A stretch of DNA of 64,000 bases from Magicicada septendecula (lineage: Eukaryota > Arthropoda > Insecta > Hemiptera > Cicadidae). Where the stretch lies: positions 399,419,469-399,483,468 of the forward strand of contig CM068371.1 in the NCBI GenBank assembly GCA_034769895.1, read 5' to 3'. This document shows positions 54,026 through 64,000 of this stretch, piece after piece. Position 1 is the stretch's first letter, and every line of letters begins with the position of its first letter. The position numbers and the translations under genes are program-made. The notes under the pieces were generated by a model. It was not told the origin of the DNA. It did no database searches and worked only from the letters and a program-made list of their open reading frames with translations.

Positions 54026-54361
54026 TAATACACAGTACACTGGTAAGTAATTATCACAATTTCTATTTTCGCTTTAAATATAGGCCTACTTTTTTTCTTG
54101 CGATATTCAAACAGTGAATAAAAAAACTATTAACTCTCCGTGTTATAAAATATTTCACTGTCGGTCTAACACAGTCACTCAAATTGTATTTTAGTCAGGA
54201 CAAATTATTACAATTTACACGTCTTTATACAGTATCAACATCATAACATGTCTGTACTCCTGTCAAAGTGACACGCCTCTATAATTCAAGCAGCAAATAG
54301 CGTTTCAGATGTACCATGCCTGTTTGTTTACATCAAGATTAAGCTAAGAACGGAAACAGTA

Positions 54362-55341
54362 TAGTCACGTTGCTGACATGTTTATGTATACGATTTAAAC
54401 AAAGGCTACGCCGAGAGCAGAATGACGGCGACACGACGGGCCGGCTTCATTTATGACGATATACTGCGGTTAATGAATACTAATTGTGGCAACGCCGCGG
54501 CCATGTGACCTCTATGTGACCACGTCATTTCACTAACCACCGGGGCAATCTTATTAGTGCACAGACAGTGTCGGGACATTGCCACAGCTTTCAAAATACA
54601 TTTTTATATTAAAGGCTTCCGACTGTCAGCTGTTTGGCTAAGCCAATAATATTACTGTAATATGACATTAATGTTTATTGACTATCTGTTAATATTTGTT
54701 TTATTAACATGAGACAATATATCCACATGTTTTGATTTTCAAGAAAGCGTATAGTCATTCTTCCGAGATATTTGAAGTTATTTCTAAGTTACAGCTGCCG
54801 TCTATATAAGCTTCATAAATTTGTAATGTATATATTCTATTAGAAACTATTACTTTCGTTCAGTCTTGGTGAATACCAAGACCCCTTTAGTACTGTTGTA
54901 CAATAAACAGTAGGAGTCTCTAAGTAGTAATCAATAACCTTAGCTAGTTTGTTAGTTATCCTTAAGACATTTCCAAGTACCCGCACGATTTGGGGTTGTC
55001 ATCCTGAGACGTATCGTATTTCAGTACGGTTTGTATTTGTAATGTCAGAATGTCTGACAGAAAACGATACGATTTCAGGCTTTCAGGGTGAAAAAGAAGA
55101 AAGGCGAAAATATGATAAAAGTTGAACGGCCCTTAGAGAAATGTTTAGTTGAAAATAGTGAAAGTGAAACTAAACGTTAAAAACGTTATGGTAGTAAAGT
55201 GGTGAACGTCGGGGCTTAAAACATTTTGAACACGAAATGTGTGAGAAAATCGATTTGTGCATTGTTATTAAAAACTCCGACTCTAATGTGCAAAGACGAC
55301 CGTTTAAGTAAATCATCATATTTCTGAAAACGGGATTCAAT
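54362..55341. other. Non-coding stretch right of the Tc1/mariner element
   Basis: No gene recognised. A GC-richer patch sits at 54.41-54.55 kb and a short GTCAGA/TCTGAC palindrome near 55.05 kb. Confidence 0.55.
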
Positions 55342-55371
55342 ACTTTTACCAGCACGTCCTCCACATGAATT

Positions 55372-56083
55372 GGTTATACATTTAATACAAGTGATCAAGA
55401 GCTTGTATCTAGGGACCAGGATACAAATAAAGCAACGGAAACCCATCAAAATAAATGGAACCGTTAGACAAGGTTGCCCTTTATCAACCGCTCTTTTTAA
55501 CCTGTCTTTGAATGAAATTGTTAGGATTTGGCTTAATAGTGTAAATGGAGGAATCAGGGTTGCGGGTAAATTGCTTAAGACTCTGATGTTTGCAGATGAT
55601 CAGATTTTATTGGCCACAAGTGAGCATGACTTGCAAAGGATCCTTCATTCCTAAAATAACATTGGGAAAGAATTTAATATGAAAATATGTAACAAAAAAA
55701 TAAATAAATAAAATATATGGCTTTTAAAGGAACATGGTCAGTTAGATATAAAATTGTTTTGGATGGTAAAATTATAGAACAAGTCTCAGAATTTAACTAT
55801 TTAGGCTGTAAGATCTCATATAAAAAAGAAGAAGATATTAATGGAAAGCTGTAAACAACACATTAGCAGAATGGGCAGTGACAGATTTCCCAAGGCAGCC
55901 TTATTGTATCAGCCAAAAGGGAAGAGAAGCCTGAGAACACCCAAAAAGACATGGTCCGACCAGTTTGGAGCCGGAACGGACTAAACAGTCTAAGCCGTGA
56001 CGAAGAAGAAGAAGAAGAAGAAGAAGAAGAAGAAGAAGAAGAAGAAGAAGAAGAAGAAGAAGAAGAAGAAGAAGAAGAAGAAG
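55372..56083 (+). pseudogene. 5'-truncated LINE insertion with (GAA)n tail
   Basis: Flanked by a 29-30 bp target duplication starting ACTTTTACCAGCAC (55342-55371 and 56084-56112; about two differences). It starts inside RT: TVRQGCPLSTALFNLSLNEI, then the intact catalytic box LMFADDQILLATSE. After frameshifts and an apparent internal deletion it ends in FPKAALLYQPKGKRSLRTPK, TWSDQFG, then the (GAA)n tract. Long duplication, 5' truncation and 3' simple tail are all typical of target-primed reverse transcription. Confidence 0.9.
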
Positions 56084-56084
56084 A
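56002..56084 (+). repeat. (GAA)n array, about 27 units
   Basis: Uninterrupted GAA units at the 3' end of the LINE and directly before the right target duplication, so it originated as or expanded from the LINE tail. Confidence 0.98.
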
Positions 56085-56112
56085 CTTTTACCAGCACATC
56101 CTCCAATGAATT

Positions 56113-56266
56113 ATGTGAGTTTAGCTAACAAGTTTTTAAAAATGTAACTAATTATTGTCAACTAAACTAATGGAATGAGAACTAACTATTGTCAGTTTCA
56201 CCATTTATCCCTGTATCATCATCATCTTCACAACACGGCATTGGCAAAGTGCTGCCTGTTCCGTCG
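56113..56266. other. Short spacer, probably the LINE trailer of the next feature
   Basis: The minus strand carries a GATGATGATGAT tract near 56.22 kb, likely the simple tail of the minus-strand LINE at 56.27-56.57 kb. Confidence 0.5.
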
Positions 56267-56570
56267 TCAAAAATCCTCCAGCCGTCTCTTCCTGGGTCTA
56301 CCCACACACCTGTGTCCCATAGGTTTGTATTTCCAGACTTGTTTGGCCAATCTGGAATCTGACATCCTTTCTAAGTGTTCTTTCCACCGTTGTTTATAAT
56401 GTTTTAATTTTTCATTCAAGTCAAAAACTTTTAACTCTTCTCTTATGGCCTCATTCTTTATACGGTCAAGTTTAGAACACCTTTTAACTCCTCTTAAGAA
56501 TGAAATTTCCGAGGCCTGTATTTTACTGTCTTGTTTCGTGGTTGTTGTCCACAATTCCACCCACAGGACA
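56267..56570 (-). pseudogene. LINE C-terminal tail remnant
   Basis: 97 codons: ISFLRGVKRCSKLDRIKNEA, IREELKVFDLNEKLKHYKQR, WKEHLERMSD, then MGHRCVGRPRKRRLEDF. This is the standard post-RT tail (FLRRxxGxxxxDRxRN, W-x-x-HLxRM, GRPRKRW) of an insect LINE family. A stop and the GAT-rich trailer follow. RT is absent. Confidence 0.8.
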
Positions 56571-56790
56571 GTACAGGGGCTGCCATAACTCTGTAGAACT
56601 TTAATTTTGTATCTCGACGTACCTTGTTTCTAAAAATACGGTTGATTATCCCACAGGTCGTCTGGAACTTACTAACTTAACATCTTCGTCCGACCGTGTT
56701 CTTTGAAAGTTGCGAGTAAATTAAATTAATTCCCCATTATAGGTTCCACCCTATAGATGTCTGTATCAAATCCTAATTAAAATATCACGT
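56571..56790. other. Non-coding stretch
   Basis: Continues as faint LINE-like sequence on the minus strand (a YGCxSW-like segment) and then unrecognised DNA. Confidence 0.45.
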
Positions 56791-57610
56791 AATTAAACGA
56801 GTGAAGAGAGTTCTCAATTTTAAATCGACCGTTTGGCACTTGTCTGTCTGTCTGTCTATGAGGGATCAAAATTGTCCAAAAAATTTCAAAAGTCCATGTG
56901 GGGTATCAAATTGAAGGGAATTTAACCAAAATCAGAATACAGTGTACAATTTTTGAAATTTCAAAATTTTAGAACATCAGGGCCCAAAAAAGGGATATAT
57001 TTTAAAAAATTGTAAAAAGCCGGGTGTCAGACTAATGGGAATTTAATCCAAATTCGAATCATAGCGTTTACTATGAAATTTTTAAACTTTATGGACACCA
57101 TGAGTCACAAATGGAACTCGAAATTTTAAGAGAACTCTAAAAGTCTATGGGGAGGATCAAGTTATGAGGGGTTCTTTCCGAATACAAACTCAATACCTTT
57201 AATAATTTAAGAGAATGAATATCTTTTACACTCCTTGCAAATTTTGGATCGCTTTTAAAACGCGTTTTAAGGTACGTTTACAAAAACAAAACTGTATGTA
57301 TTGTTACCAGTTATGTATATTTGTTACAAGTAGGATTTGATGTAGCCTTATATATAAGTATGCAAACATACATAAACTTAAATGTAGGTCAAAATCGTTT
57401 GTTATGTAGTCATTATAGGACCTAAATTTAGGTTATAAATTTAACCAGATTGGAGATTTTTGTGTTTATTGTACGATTGTTATTTTAATAAAAATAGTAG
57501 TCGTTATCGGGCTTCGGGGATTTTTTTATAATTTAAAAATAATGTAGTATTGAAGTTTACCTCATAATTTCGATCGTTACCTCATAATTTAACTGTTTCG
57601 TTCAAAATAT
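56791..57610. mobile_element. MITE-like element with internal tandem repeats, copy B
   Basis: Same layout as 43103-43969. The left end is AATTAAACGAGTGAAG, then GAGTTCTCAATTTTAA and a TCTGTCTGTCTG tract. Diverged units with TGGGGTATCAAATT, CAAAATTTTAGAAC and CCCAAAAAAGG follow, and the right end is TTTCGTTCAAAATAT. It runs into an (AT)n tract at 57607-57626. Non-coding. Confidence 0.6.
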
Positions 57611-57753
57611 ATATATATATATATACGTTGCGACAGATTAGTTTTGCTAAATTTTTATGTAATGCTAAATTGGGATGACCTACACTTTGTAGCAATAACT
57701 TATCTGCAACAACTAATGTGACACAGTTTAAAGGGGATATCAGGTGTATTTGT

Positions 57754-59511
57754 AATAATAACTCTGTATAACTTGTAACGGTATTTCAAATTTATTTAGT
57801 AATAATGAAATTGTGATCAAGGCACTTGATTCGACTTAAAAACATTCACTATTGCTTTGTTACTATACCGTAAGGCTTACGCTGTATACATCCTTACTGA
57901 CTAAATATTCTATTCTAATAATTACTTTATTAAAAATATCATTTCCTGACTACTCAGTCAATTAGCGTGCTTCTAAATATCAATGCTTAAATATCTTTTT
58001 ATATATTGCAACGAAATTCAAAATATTAATAGCTACTGAATTTATCTTTCTTTTTCAATACTGATTTATAAAACTCTAATTTTTACTTAAATGCTTTGCA
58101 TTCTTTTCATTTCAATACTAATTTGAGCTCTTGTTTACGTTAATCTTACTTCAATAATATCTACCATTTTAACTCAATATTTACAAGAAACATTGGCTCT
58201 TAACTTTAAAGTAAATCAAGAATGTCTTTAATTGTCTTTGAGTTAATTGTTCGACTAAGAGATAAATAAGTTGTTTATCACCTTATTGTTGTCAATCATA
58301 CTCAATCGCAATCGATCCAATCGCTTCTCTTGTCCAGCGTCGCTTCCAGACTTCAGTAACGTTCCTCTTGTCCAGCGCAGCCGCTCTAGACTCCAGTACC
58401 ATTCCTCTTGTCCATCGTAGTCGCCTCTAGACTCCAGCGTCGTCTCGCTCTCTGGTACTAAGTCGTCAGCTCTCTCGCTCTCCGGAACTTCATGTTACTT
58501 CTTCTCGTGCTGTTTCGGACGTGAGTTGATCATCTTATATGGATTTTCTTCTCGTGTAATTCTGTTACTATTTAAAAGTGATTGTATTTACAACTTAGTT
58601 ACATAGTTGTATGTAACTGGAAGAATTAAACTATTTACAAAAAAATAAATACGCCGTGCGGACGGACAGAAGCTCCCGCCGCAACTGTGGGTGATCAAAA
58701 GAGATACAACTGTAGCGTGTGTGTCCTATTTATACCCACACCTTGGTTAACACCTGCAGTTGTACGAACCGACATGTCTGAAATTGTCTCTGGGCTTTGT
58801 TCCCCCACTCCTCGTCAATTTCGCTATTTCTTATATTTCTGCGAATTGCAGAGTCCTGTGAGTATACTCTTATACCCATCTTATAACTATTTTCACTACA
58901 CATGTTCACTGTACTTTTGGACATTGTAACTTAACCCTTGCGATCTGTAGCAGTTTATTTCGCACTACACTCGTACGGTGTGTCCCTTTCACGTGGTTTT
59001 CGTACACAGTATGTAGTTAATTTTATTACATTTTATTGTGTCTTTGGATTTTACTCCTTATTTATAGTTTATGAATAATTACGGAAAACAGTAATTACGT
59101 AATTATTCATACTGGGGTGGCAAACTCGCCTGCATAGACCTGCGTCACACACACACATTCAAAATACCTACTATTGTACACACTCTCAGTTACATATGTG
59201 TGTGTGTGGGCAAGTCGATTCAGGTCGAAACACCTGTCCATATTTTTGTCTGAGCCAAGCTTGCAATCCCTGACATGCTTACTTCTAATACATTATTAAT
59301 TATTTTACAAATTATTATGTATATTTAAATTTTTATATTCAATGCTTAGTACAGCACTTATCTGTACTGTCGCATTATTCATCTGCTTGGTAACAAAAAA
59401 TTTAATAAATTTATTTATTAAATTTTATTTTTATTTTTACAATTGTTTGTAAAAAAAAAAAAACAAATAATAAACGTATTCGTCATTTTACCCTTAATTG
59501 GATTGTACACA
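57754..59511 (-). repeat. Probable 3' LTR of Gypsy 3
   Basis: Edges are tentative. The left edge TAATAATAACTC resembles the Gypsy 2 LTR edge TAATAACAACTC. The right edge reads TGTGTACAATCC (minus), just after a purine-rich GAAGAAAGGAGGGAAGA tract. The resulting 1758 bp is close to the Gypsy 2 LTR length. The partner LTR lies outside the window, so nothing can be confirmed here. Confidence 0.4.
58322..58440. repeat. Three tandem units of about 40 bp
   Basis: Units start at 58322, 58361 and 58401, each with TTCCTCTTGTCCA then CTCTAGACTCCAGT or a close variant. They are GC-richer than the surroundings and lie inside the proposed Gypsy 3 LTR. Confidence 0.85.
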
Positions 59512-59610
59512 ATACGTCTTCCCTCCTTTCTTCACGCGCTCACTGCTCATGACCTTGTAGGGTGGCTTCAACAACAGCTGATCTGACTTGTTTCATTGAC
59601 CTCATTACTT

Positions 59611-59988
59611 TTATGTGTAGAACTTCCTAAATGACGTTGCGTGGAATTTACCAATTTCTTTCTTCTTTACCTCATCATATACGATGAAAGTGTGTCGTCC
59701 TACTCGCTGTCTTAACGTACACGGTCTATTATAAAGTCTGAAGAATTTCTTCGCCGTATTCTCGCTTCTTTTCCCAACAGGATTTGCTTTGAGTAATACA
59801 GTCTCTCCTACGTTAAATTGTTGTAGTTTGTGAGTTAGATTAAATCTTTCTATTCGTTTGTTACCTCTTGCAATTATTCGTAGTTTCGCATACTCAACTT
59901 TCACACTTAATGGTAAAGGAACATTAAAATTTGTAGGTTTATTAATGTAATTCTTCCAGAATCTGTTTGGCATTCTATCTTCTTCCAA
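59611..59988 (-). pseudogene. Gypsy 3 integrase C-terminus
   Basis: 125 codons: NRFWKNYINKP, LTHKLQQFNVGETVLLKANP, then FFRLYNRPCTLRQRVGRHTF and KFHATSFRKFYT. It matches the integrase C-terminal domain also seen in Gypsy 2 (VLVKTNP, LYQRPYEV). A stop near 60.06 kb separates it from the catalytic core. Confidence 0.88.
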
Positions 59989-60741
59989 CTCTATTGGAGT
60001 ATAGCTGGTTGCTTCACTATAATTCTCATTGATCGCTTTTTCAAAGAATGGTAAATATTCTGCCTATTTATTATGTTGTTTATGGCAGTATATTCTTAAA
60101 TATTTACCTAATTCTTTGTTTACTTTTTGTGCAAGATTTCCTTGAGGATGTCGAATGGATGTAAGTAGAGGTTGTATTCCATTTTATTTCAAAGTTTTCT
60201 CCCACATTCCACTTTGGAATTGTACACCCTGGTCACTGAGTATCTTCTTCATCTTTCCATACTTTGGGATATACTTCTGCAACAGTATCTTAAGAACAAC
60301 CTTAGTTGTGGGTCGCATAATTGGATACAGTCGAACTGCTTTGGAAAACACATCGATACATACCAATATGTGCTTCACTCCCCGACTTGATCGCGGAAGC
60401 GGTCCCAAAAAGTCTACTGCAATTAGCTCCCTCTTGTTTTGTTTGTGTATACTTTGCATCTCCACATACGTGTGTAGATTTGGTCCTTTAGCTGTTTGAC
60501 ACCCGTAACATCTCTTCACCTCATTCTTGATTTTTCTAAACATATTATTAATTGTGAAATCTTCTCGCAGACTTAAATAGCATTTCAAAGCTGCTGCGTG
60601 TGCTAAGCTTTCATGTGCTGGTCGGATCAATTTATGCAACATTTCGTTTGTTAATACTATCTTCCAATCTTGTTTTATTAATTTAAAAAGAACTCCATTA
60701 TGTACCTTGTAGTGATCTGGTAGTTGCTCTCGCTCTTTCAT
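59989..60741 (-). pseudogene. Gypsy 3 integrase zinc-binding and catalytic core
   Basis: The open frame 60741-60184 has H43/H48, C78/C81 (ESLAH, RCYGCQ), D110 (AVDFLGPLP) and D170 (LSDQGVQFQ). A stop follows at LK. The frame then continues TSIRHPQGNLAQKVNKELGK, where the third catalytic residue should be glutamate but codon 60127-60129 encodes Q. Gypsy 1 and Gypsy 2 keep AER at this position. Confidence 0.9.
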
Positions 60742-60758
60742 TTCTCTTAAGGTAACAT

Positions 60759-61300
60759 CTAAGTTTTGTTGTTTGCTAAATCTTTTAGCATTTGTTTCGT
60801 TTCATTATCAACTTTAAATTTGATTGATAATAACTGAACTTCGGTATTGGTTTTCTCATACACTTCTTCACATTCTTCTATGATGTAACGGCTTAGTGTA
60901 TCCGCTATAACATTGTCCTTACCTTTGCAGTATTTAATGGTGAACGAGTACTCTCCAATGGCTAAAATCCATCTTAACAATCGTGCATTCGTTACCTTGC
61001 ATTTTAATAGAAAAGACATATACCTTGGTGATCGGTGTGTATTTCAAAATGAGTACCATACACATAATACCTGAATTGTTTCAGTGCATATACTATTGCA
61101 AGTATTTCTTTCTCTGATGTGGAGTAGTGTTTCTCTGCTCCTTTGAAGATTCTGGTGGCGTAGGCGATAACTCGATGTTCTCCTGTAGCATCTTGTTGAT
61201 AGAGTACACTCCCTACGGCGTAGTCACTAGCATCAGAGTATATTAAAAATTTACCTTCTCTTCGAGGATGGTGTAGCATAATATTCTCTAAAACTAACAT
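60759..61300 (-). pseudogene. Gypsy 3 RNase H
   Basis: Two overlapping frames. 61300-61004 has FLIYSDASDYAVGSVLYQQD, STSEKEILAIVYALKQFRYY, then IHTDHQG. 61019-60759 has NARLLRWILAIGEYSFTIKY, then CKGKDNVIADTLSRY. The acidic active-site positions are present; a frameshift at about 61.01 kb splits the domain. Confidence 0.9.
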
Positions 61301-61703
61301 TTTTACTTAGTCGAAGGCATCCTGGTGTTGCTTCTCCCACATCCATTTCGTTCCTTTCCTTGTAAGTTCGAGTAAAGGTTGAGTTTTCTCAGCGTACAGT
61401 GGCGAAAACCTTCTGTAGTACCCTGTCAATCCTAAGAATACTCTCAATCCTTTTATATTTTTGGGTATTGGGAAATTGGTTATGCAGGATATTTTTATAG
61501 GATCAGGTTGAATACCAGTGGATGAAATAATATGACCTAGGAATTGAATATAGGATTTTATGAATTCACATTAGTTTAGGTTAAGGGATATGTTGGCTCG
61601 CCTAAACTTGTGGAATATGGTACTAAGATGTTCTAGGTGCTCTTCTAGTGTTCTAGATATTACAAGGATGTCATCTACAAAGATTATGGTGGAAGGTTCC
61701 ACT
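61301..61703 (-). pseudogene. Gypsy 3 RT: FVDD box, thumb and connection
   Basis: The catalytic box reads TIIFVDDILVISRTLEEHLE near 61.67 kb. After stops it continues through IQFLGHIISSTGI, then GYYRRFSPLYAEKTQPLLEL. It is shifted relative to the upstream palm (shift near 61.72 kb), with at least one further stop near 61.57 kb. Confidence 0.85.
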
Positions 61704-62663
61704 TCAGGTCCTAATGCTTTTTCTAGACATTTTACTTACGATTTCTGCCAAACTCGTGCTTAGTCCGAAAGGTATTACCCTATGTTGGTAGCATTTACGT
61801 TTATACAGGAAGGCTGTGTATTTTCTGTCTTCTTCACGAATTGGAATTTGCCAGAAGCTTGAGCGTAAATCCAACTTGGTAAAATATCTAGCTCCTTCAC
61901 ACTTAGCAAATAACTCGTCCGCAGTAGGCGCACAGTCGTACTCTTTCAATACAATATTGTTCAGCTCCCTCATGTCAAGGCATAGACGGATATCCCCGCT
62001 CTTCTTCTTCACAACCACTAGAGGATTCAGAAAGTTGCTGTTCGATCGCTCGATGACTCCATTTCCTATCATGCGTCGTATTTCCAGTTCAACTTCTACC
62101 TCGTACTTCATTGGGATAGGATAGGTCCTCCTGACGAATTTCGTAGAGTCTGATACAATTATAGACTGTTCATATACTGTCGTCTGCGTCGGTACTTCAC
62201 TGAATATTTCACAGAATTCTTCAATTACTTCGTGCAGTTGTTTTTCTTCCTGTGTTGTCATCCTTTCATCTGCTGTATGCACAGGGTGAGTTGGATCAGA
62301 ACGTAATAGTGGTTTAGATATACTAATAGGCATTTTACCTACCTCACACTCCTCTTCGGTCCTATTTAAATCTAATTCATGTTGAACATCCATATAATTA
62401 CACACAATCTTATTGCTACTTATATCAATTTTAGCATTTAGTAGTTTCAACAAATCAATTCCTATTATACCGTCATATATTAATTTATTTAGAATTATTA
62501 TTGGGTATGTGACTTCTAAATTTTTATGTGCTAAAGTCACATAGGCTTGTTGCTTTACCCTTTCTTTTTTCTTTGTGGCAATTGTAATATTCATGTTATT
62601 AATTGGTAACATGGCTGTATTTTTAAAATAGTTTTTATTTTTCTTAACCCATTCAGCACTCAA
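61704..62663 (-). pseudogene. Gypsy 3 protease body and RT fingers/palm
   Basis: 319 codons. The protease body includes YDGIIGIDLLKLLNAKIDIS. RT follows: FVRRTYPIPMKYEVEVELEI, RRMIGNGVIERSNSNFLNPL, VVVKKKSGDIRLCLDMRELN, FTKLDLRSSFWQIPIREEDR, VIPFGLSTSL. The protease active site DTGS lies just upstream (62676-62687) and is followed at once by TAA (62673-62675), so protease and everything after it is cut off from gag. Confidence 0.92.
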
Positions 62664-63039
62664 AACTGACAGTTAGCTTCCAGTGTCAATTAACATTTCT
62701 ATATTGCAATTATTAATTTGCATTTTTATAACTGGACATTGTACGTGGCTGTCGGTTTGTTTTATATTTTGATCAGTAGTCAACAATTCATCACGGATGT
62801 CGTTCGGGTATATATTGTTTAGAGTGTAGCATTGTTCCTTACCCTCCGACGGTCATTGTGTTGAACTAGACGTACTACTCTGCACCTCCGCCGACACATT
62901 CTTTGAGTTTTTACCGTTCCCCTTCAGTGCAATAACTGCTTTGCTGTCTGGCTTGGAGAAATATTTCTGTTTGTGTTTCTCCTTCCCCGTGTGACATTCG
63001 TTAGTTTTACACACCGGTGACTGACCTTCTCCAGCTGTT
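62664..63039 (-). pseudogene. Gypsy 3 gag-protease junction region
   Basis: Decoded in pieces only: a cysteine/lysine-rich CKTNECHTGKEKHKQKYF segment that may be a degenerate zinc-binding nucleocapsid region, then sequence leading to IEMLIDTGS. Several stops are present. Confidence 0.5.
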
Positions 63040-63261
63040 TTATTTAGTAGTTAAGTGTCGTGCGTGTTGTGCTTGTGGCTTATAATTACGGTTATAATTA
63101 TCGTAATTATAATTCGCTTGTGGCGATTGTGCATTGTTTTTCATATGCTTATTGTACGACATATTTTCCGCTTGTGTAATTAATACTAAAAATTCTTCAA
63201 TTGTTTTAATACCTTGGGTATACACAGCTAGTTGGATATCACTATTAAAATGATAAGACAA
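63040..63261 (-). pseudogene. Gypsy 3 gag, C-terminal part
   Basis: 73 codons with FNSDIQLAVYTQGIKTIEEF and an N/Y/Q-rich tail (NYNYDNYNRNYKPQAQ). It continues the capsid region of the next feature in another frame; a small shift near 63.265 kb separates them. Confidence 0.8.
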
Positions 63262-63269
63262 CTTGGAGA

Positions 63270-64000
63270 TTATTTCATATTCAGAGAACTTAGGTTTAAG
63301 ATGTTTAACTCTTTCAATTTGTGATTTATGGTATATTGTTCCATACTCTGACGATTATACATACTGTACCTACCATATTCGATTTGATCTCGTACTTGCC
63401 TTTGGACACGTATATTCCAATATCGGTTTTCAAATGCATCACGAAACTGTTGATACGTATTTATGTTGTCTCGTATAATAGCATACCATTGTTTTGCAGA
63501 GTCTCTAAAATACCGACTGACGAAGTCAATCTTCTCGTCATCGTCATTAGCACTGCCTATCTTCTCCATCTCCTTCTCAACATTTGCCAAAAATTCCATG
63601 CTGTTTTCCCCTTTATTTCCAGTAAAGGTTATTTTACTTCTGTCTTTGTTTGGTGCGGCGGACATTATTGTCTGCATGGGCCGTCTACGAAGTTCTTCTC
63701 GAAGCTGCTGCAGTTCACCTTGGATTTCTTCCTTCATATGTGATACTTCCCCAAAACGATCTTTTGCAGTCTCTTCAACCTTGTGCTCAATAACTACTGT
63801 ACGCGCTTCGATATCTCTAATTTTACTAGTATCAGCTAGCAACGTATCATTAACAGTTTGAATCTTCTCATCCTGTTCTCGCGTAATAGTAATTAATTTA
63901 TCATTTACACTTACATCTATTTGTTTCTGTACCTCCTTCATATCTCTTCTCCACTCAAGACGTAATTCTTTTTGCTTATTTTCAATCCTTATTACTTGTT
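63270..64000 (-). pseudogene. Gypsy 3 gag, N-terminal coiled coil and capsid
   Basis: Open from the window edge through 63270; the internal methionine at 63941 need not be the start because the frame stays open to 64000. The N-terminal part is rich in heptad-like charged residues (EVQKQIDVSVNDKLI, EELRRR) and is probably a coiled coil. The capsid-like part follows: KITFTGNKGENSMEFLANVE, DKIDFVSRYF-like sequence, AKQWYAIIRDNINTYQQFRD, AFENRYWN. It packages element RNA in the cytoplasm. Confidence 0.88.

Larger units (their letters stand above)
45194..54359 (+). mobile_element. Tc1/mariner-superfamily transposon split by two LTR insertions
   Basis: Terminal inverted repeats of 38 bp with one mismatch (45194-45231 and 54322-54359), starting CTGTTTCCGTTCTTAGC, are flanked by TA (45192-45193, 54360-54361). 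TIR similarity continues weakly inward (ATCTGAAACG). Without Gypsy 2 and the solo LTR the element is about 2.3 kb and encodes one plus-strand transposase (51208-54025). The DDE spacing is about 82 residues between the second D and E. That is unlike DD34E Tc1 and similar to the reported DD82E (Sailor-like) group; the family name is inference. Confidence 0.9.
59512..64000 (-). mobile_element. Ty3/Gypsy retrotransposon 3, cut by the window edge
   Basis: Minus strand, with integrase, RNase H, RT, protease and gag in order from left to right. The 5' leader and 5' LTR lie beyond 64000. Frames are broken by several shifts, by a stop right after the protease active site and by loss of the integrase catalytic glutamate. 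It belongs to a lineage different from Gypsy 1, with integrase and RT closer to Gypsy 2. Confidence 0.92.

Noticed and set aside
58687..58929. 80-codon plus-strand frame
   Set aside because: No domain; lies within the probable Gypsy 3 LTR and overlaps an equally long antisense frame.

Overview
This is repeat-dominated eukaryotic DNA, probably from a large-genome insect. The evidence is an AT-rich composition, long (AC)n runs, insect-type Jockey and other LINE fragments, Ty3/Gypsy elements, ZMYM-like hAT elements and a Tc1/mariner element. A polyneopteran such as a cockroach, stick insect or cricket is an inference, not a proof. I see no convincing host gene: every protein-like frame belongs to a transposon, and almost all are broken.

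Layout. 1-9.8 kb is AT-rich non-coding DNA with duplications, a triplicated LTR-end/PBS-like motif (3.23-3.48 kb), a 3-unit tandem repeat (5.9-6.4 kb) and a 24-bp perfect palindrome (7.77 kb). 10-18.1 kb is a graveyard of LINE 3' ends, with a tRNA-type SINE, a hAT scrap and a hammerhead-ribozyme-like motif (16.86 kb). 20.5-25.9 kb holds two inverted-repeat structures, a second hammerhead-like motif, a hAT MITE with an exact 8-bp TSD and a dead Jockey LINE. 26.9-42.2 kb is one minus-strand Gypsy element (LTRs, 5-bp TSD CCCTT, gag with a -1 slippery site, pol) carrying three later insertions: a palindromic ribozyme-bearing insert in its 3' LTR and two hAT copies in opposite orientations. 45.2-54.4 kb is one Tc1/mariner element (TA TSD, 38-bp TIRs, DD~82E spacing) split by a second, internally deleted Gypsy (TSD GTTGT) and by a solo LTR (TSD GTATT). 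55.3-57.6 kb has a LINE with a 29-30 bp TSD and a (GAA)n tail, another LINE tail, and the second copy of a MITE-like family also seen at 43.1-44.0 kb. 57.7-64 kb is a third minus-strand Gypsy running off the right edge.

The genes do not form a host pathway; their logic is insertion history. The Gypsy at 26.9-42.2 kb arrived first and was then hit by hAT elements and the ribozyme insert. The Tc1/mariner element preceded the Gypsy and the solo LTR that interrupt it. The most interesting signal is a family of hammerhead-like motifs (16.86, 27.24 minus, 27.36 plus, and a weaker 23.28 kb), each followed by a GTRAGT splice-donor-like motif. Two divergent copies keep stem II paired with different bases, as expected of a selected RNA fold in a Penelope-like or retrozyme-type element.
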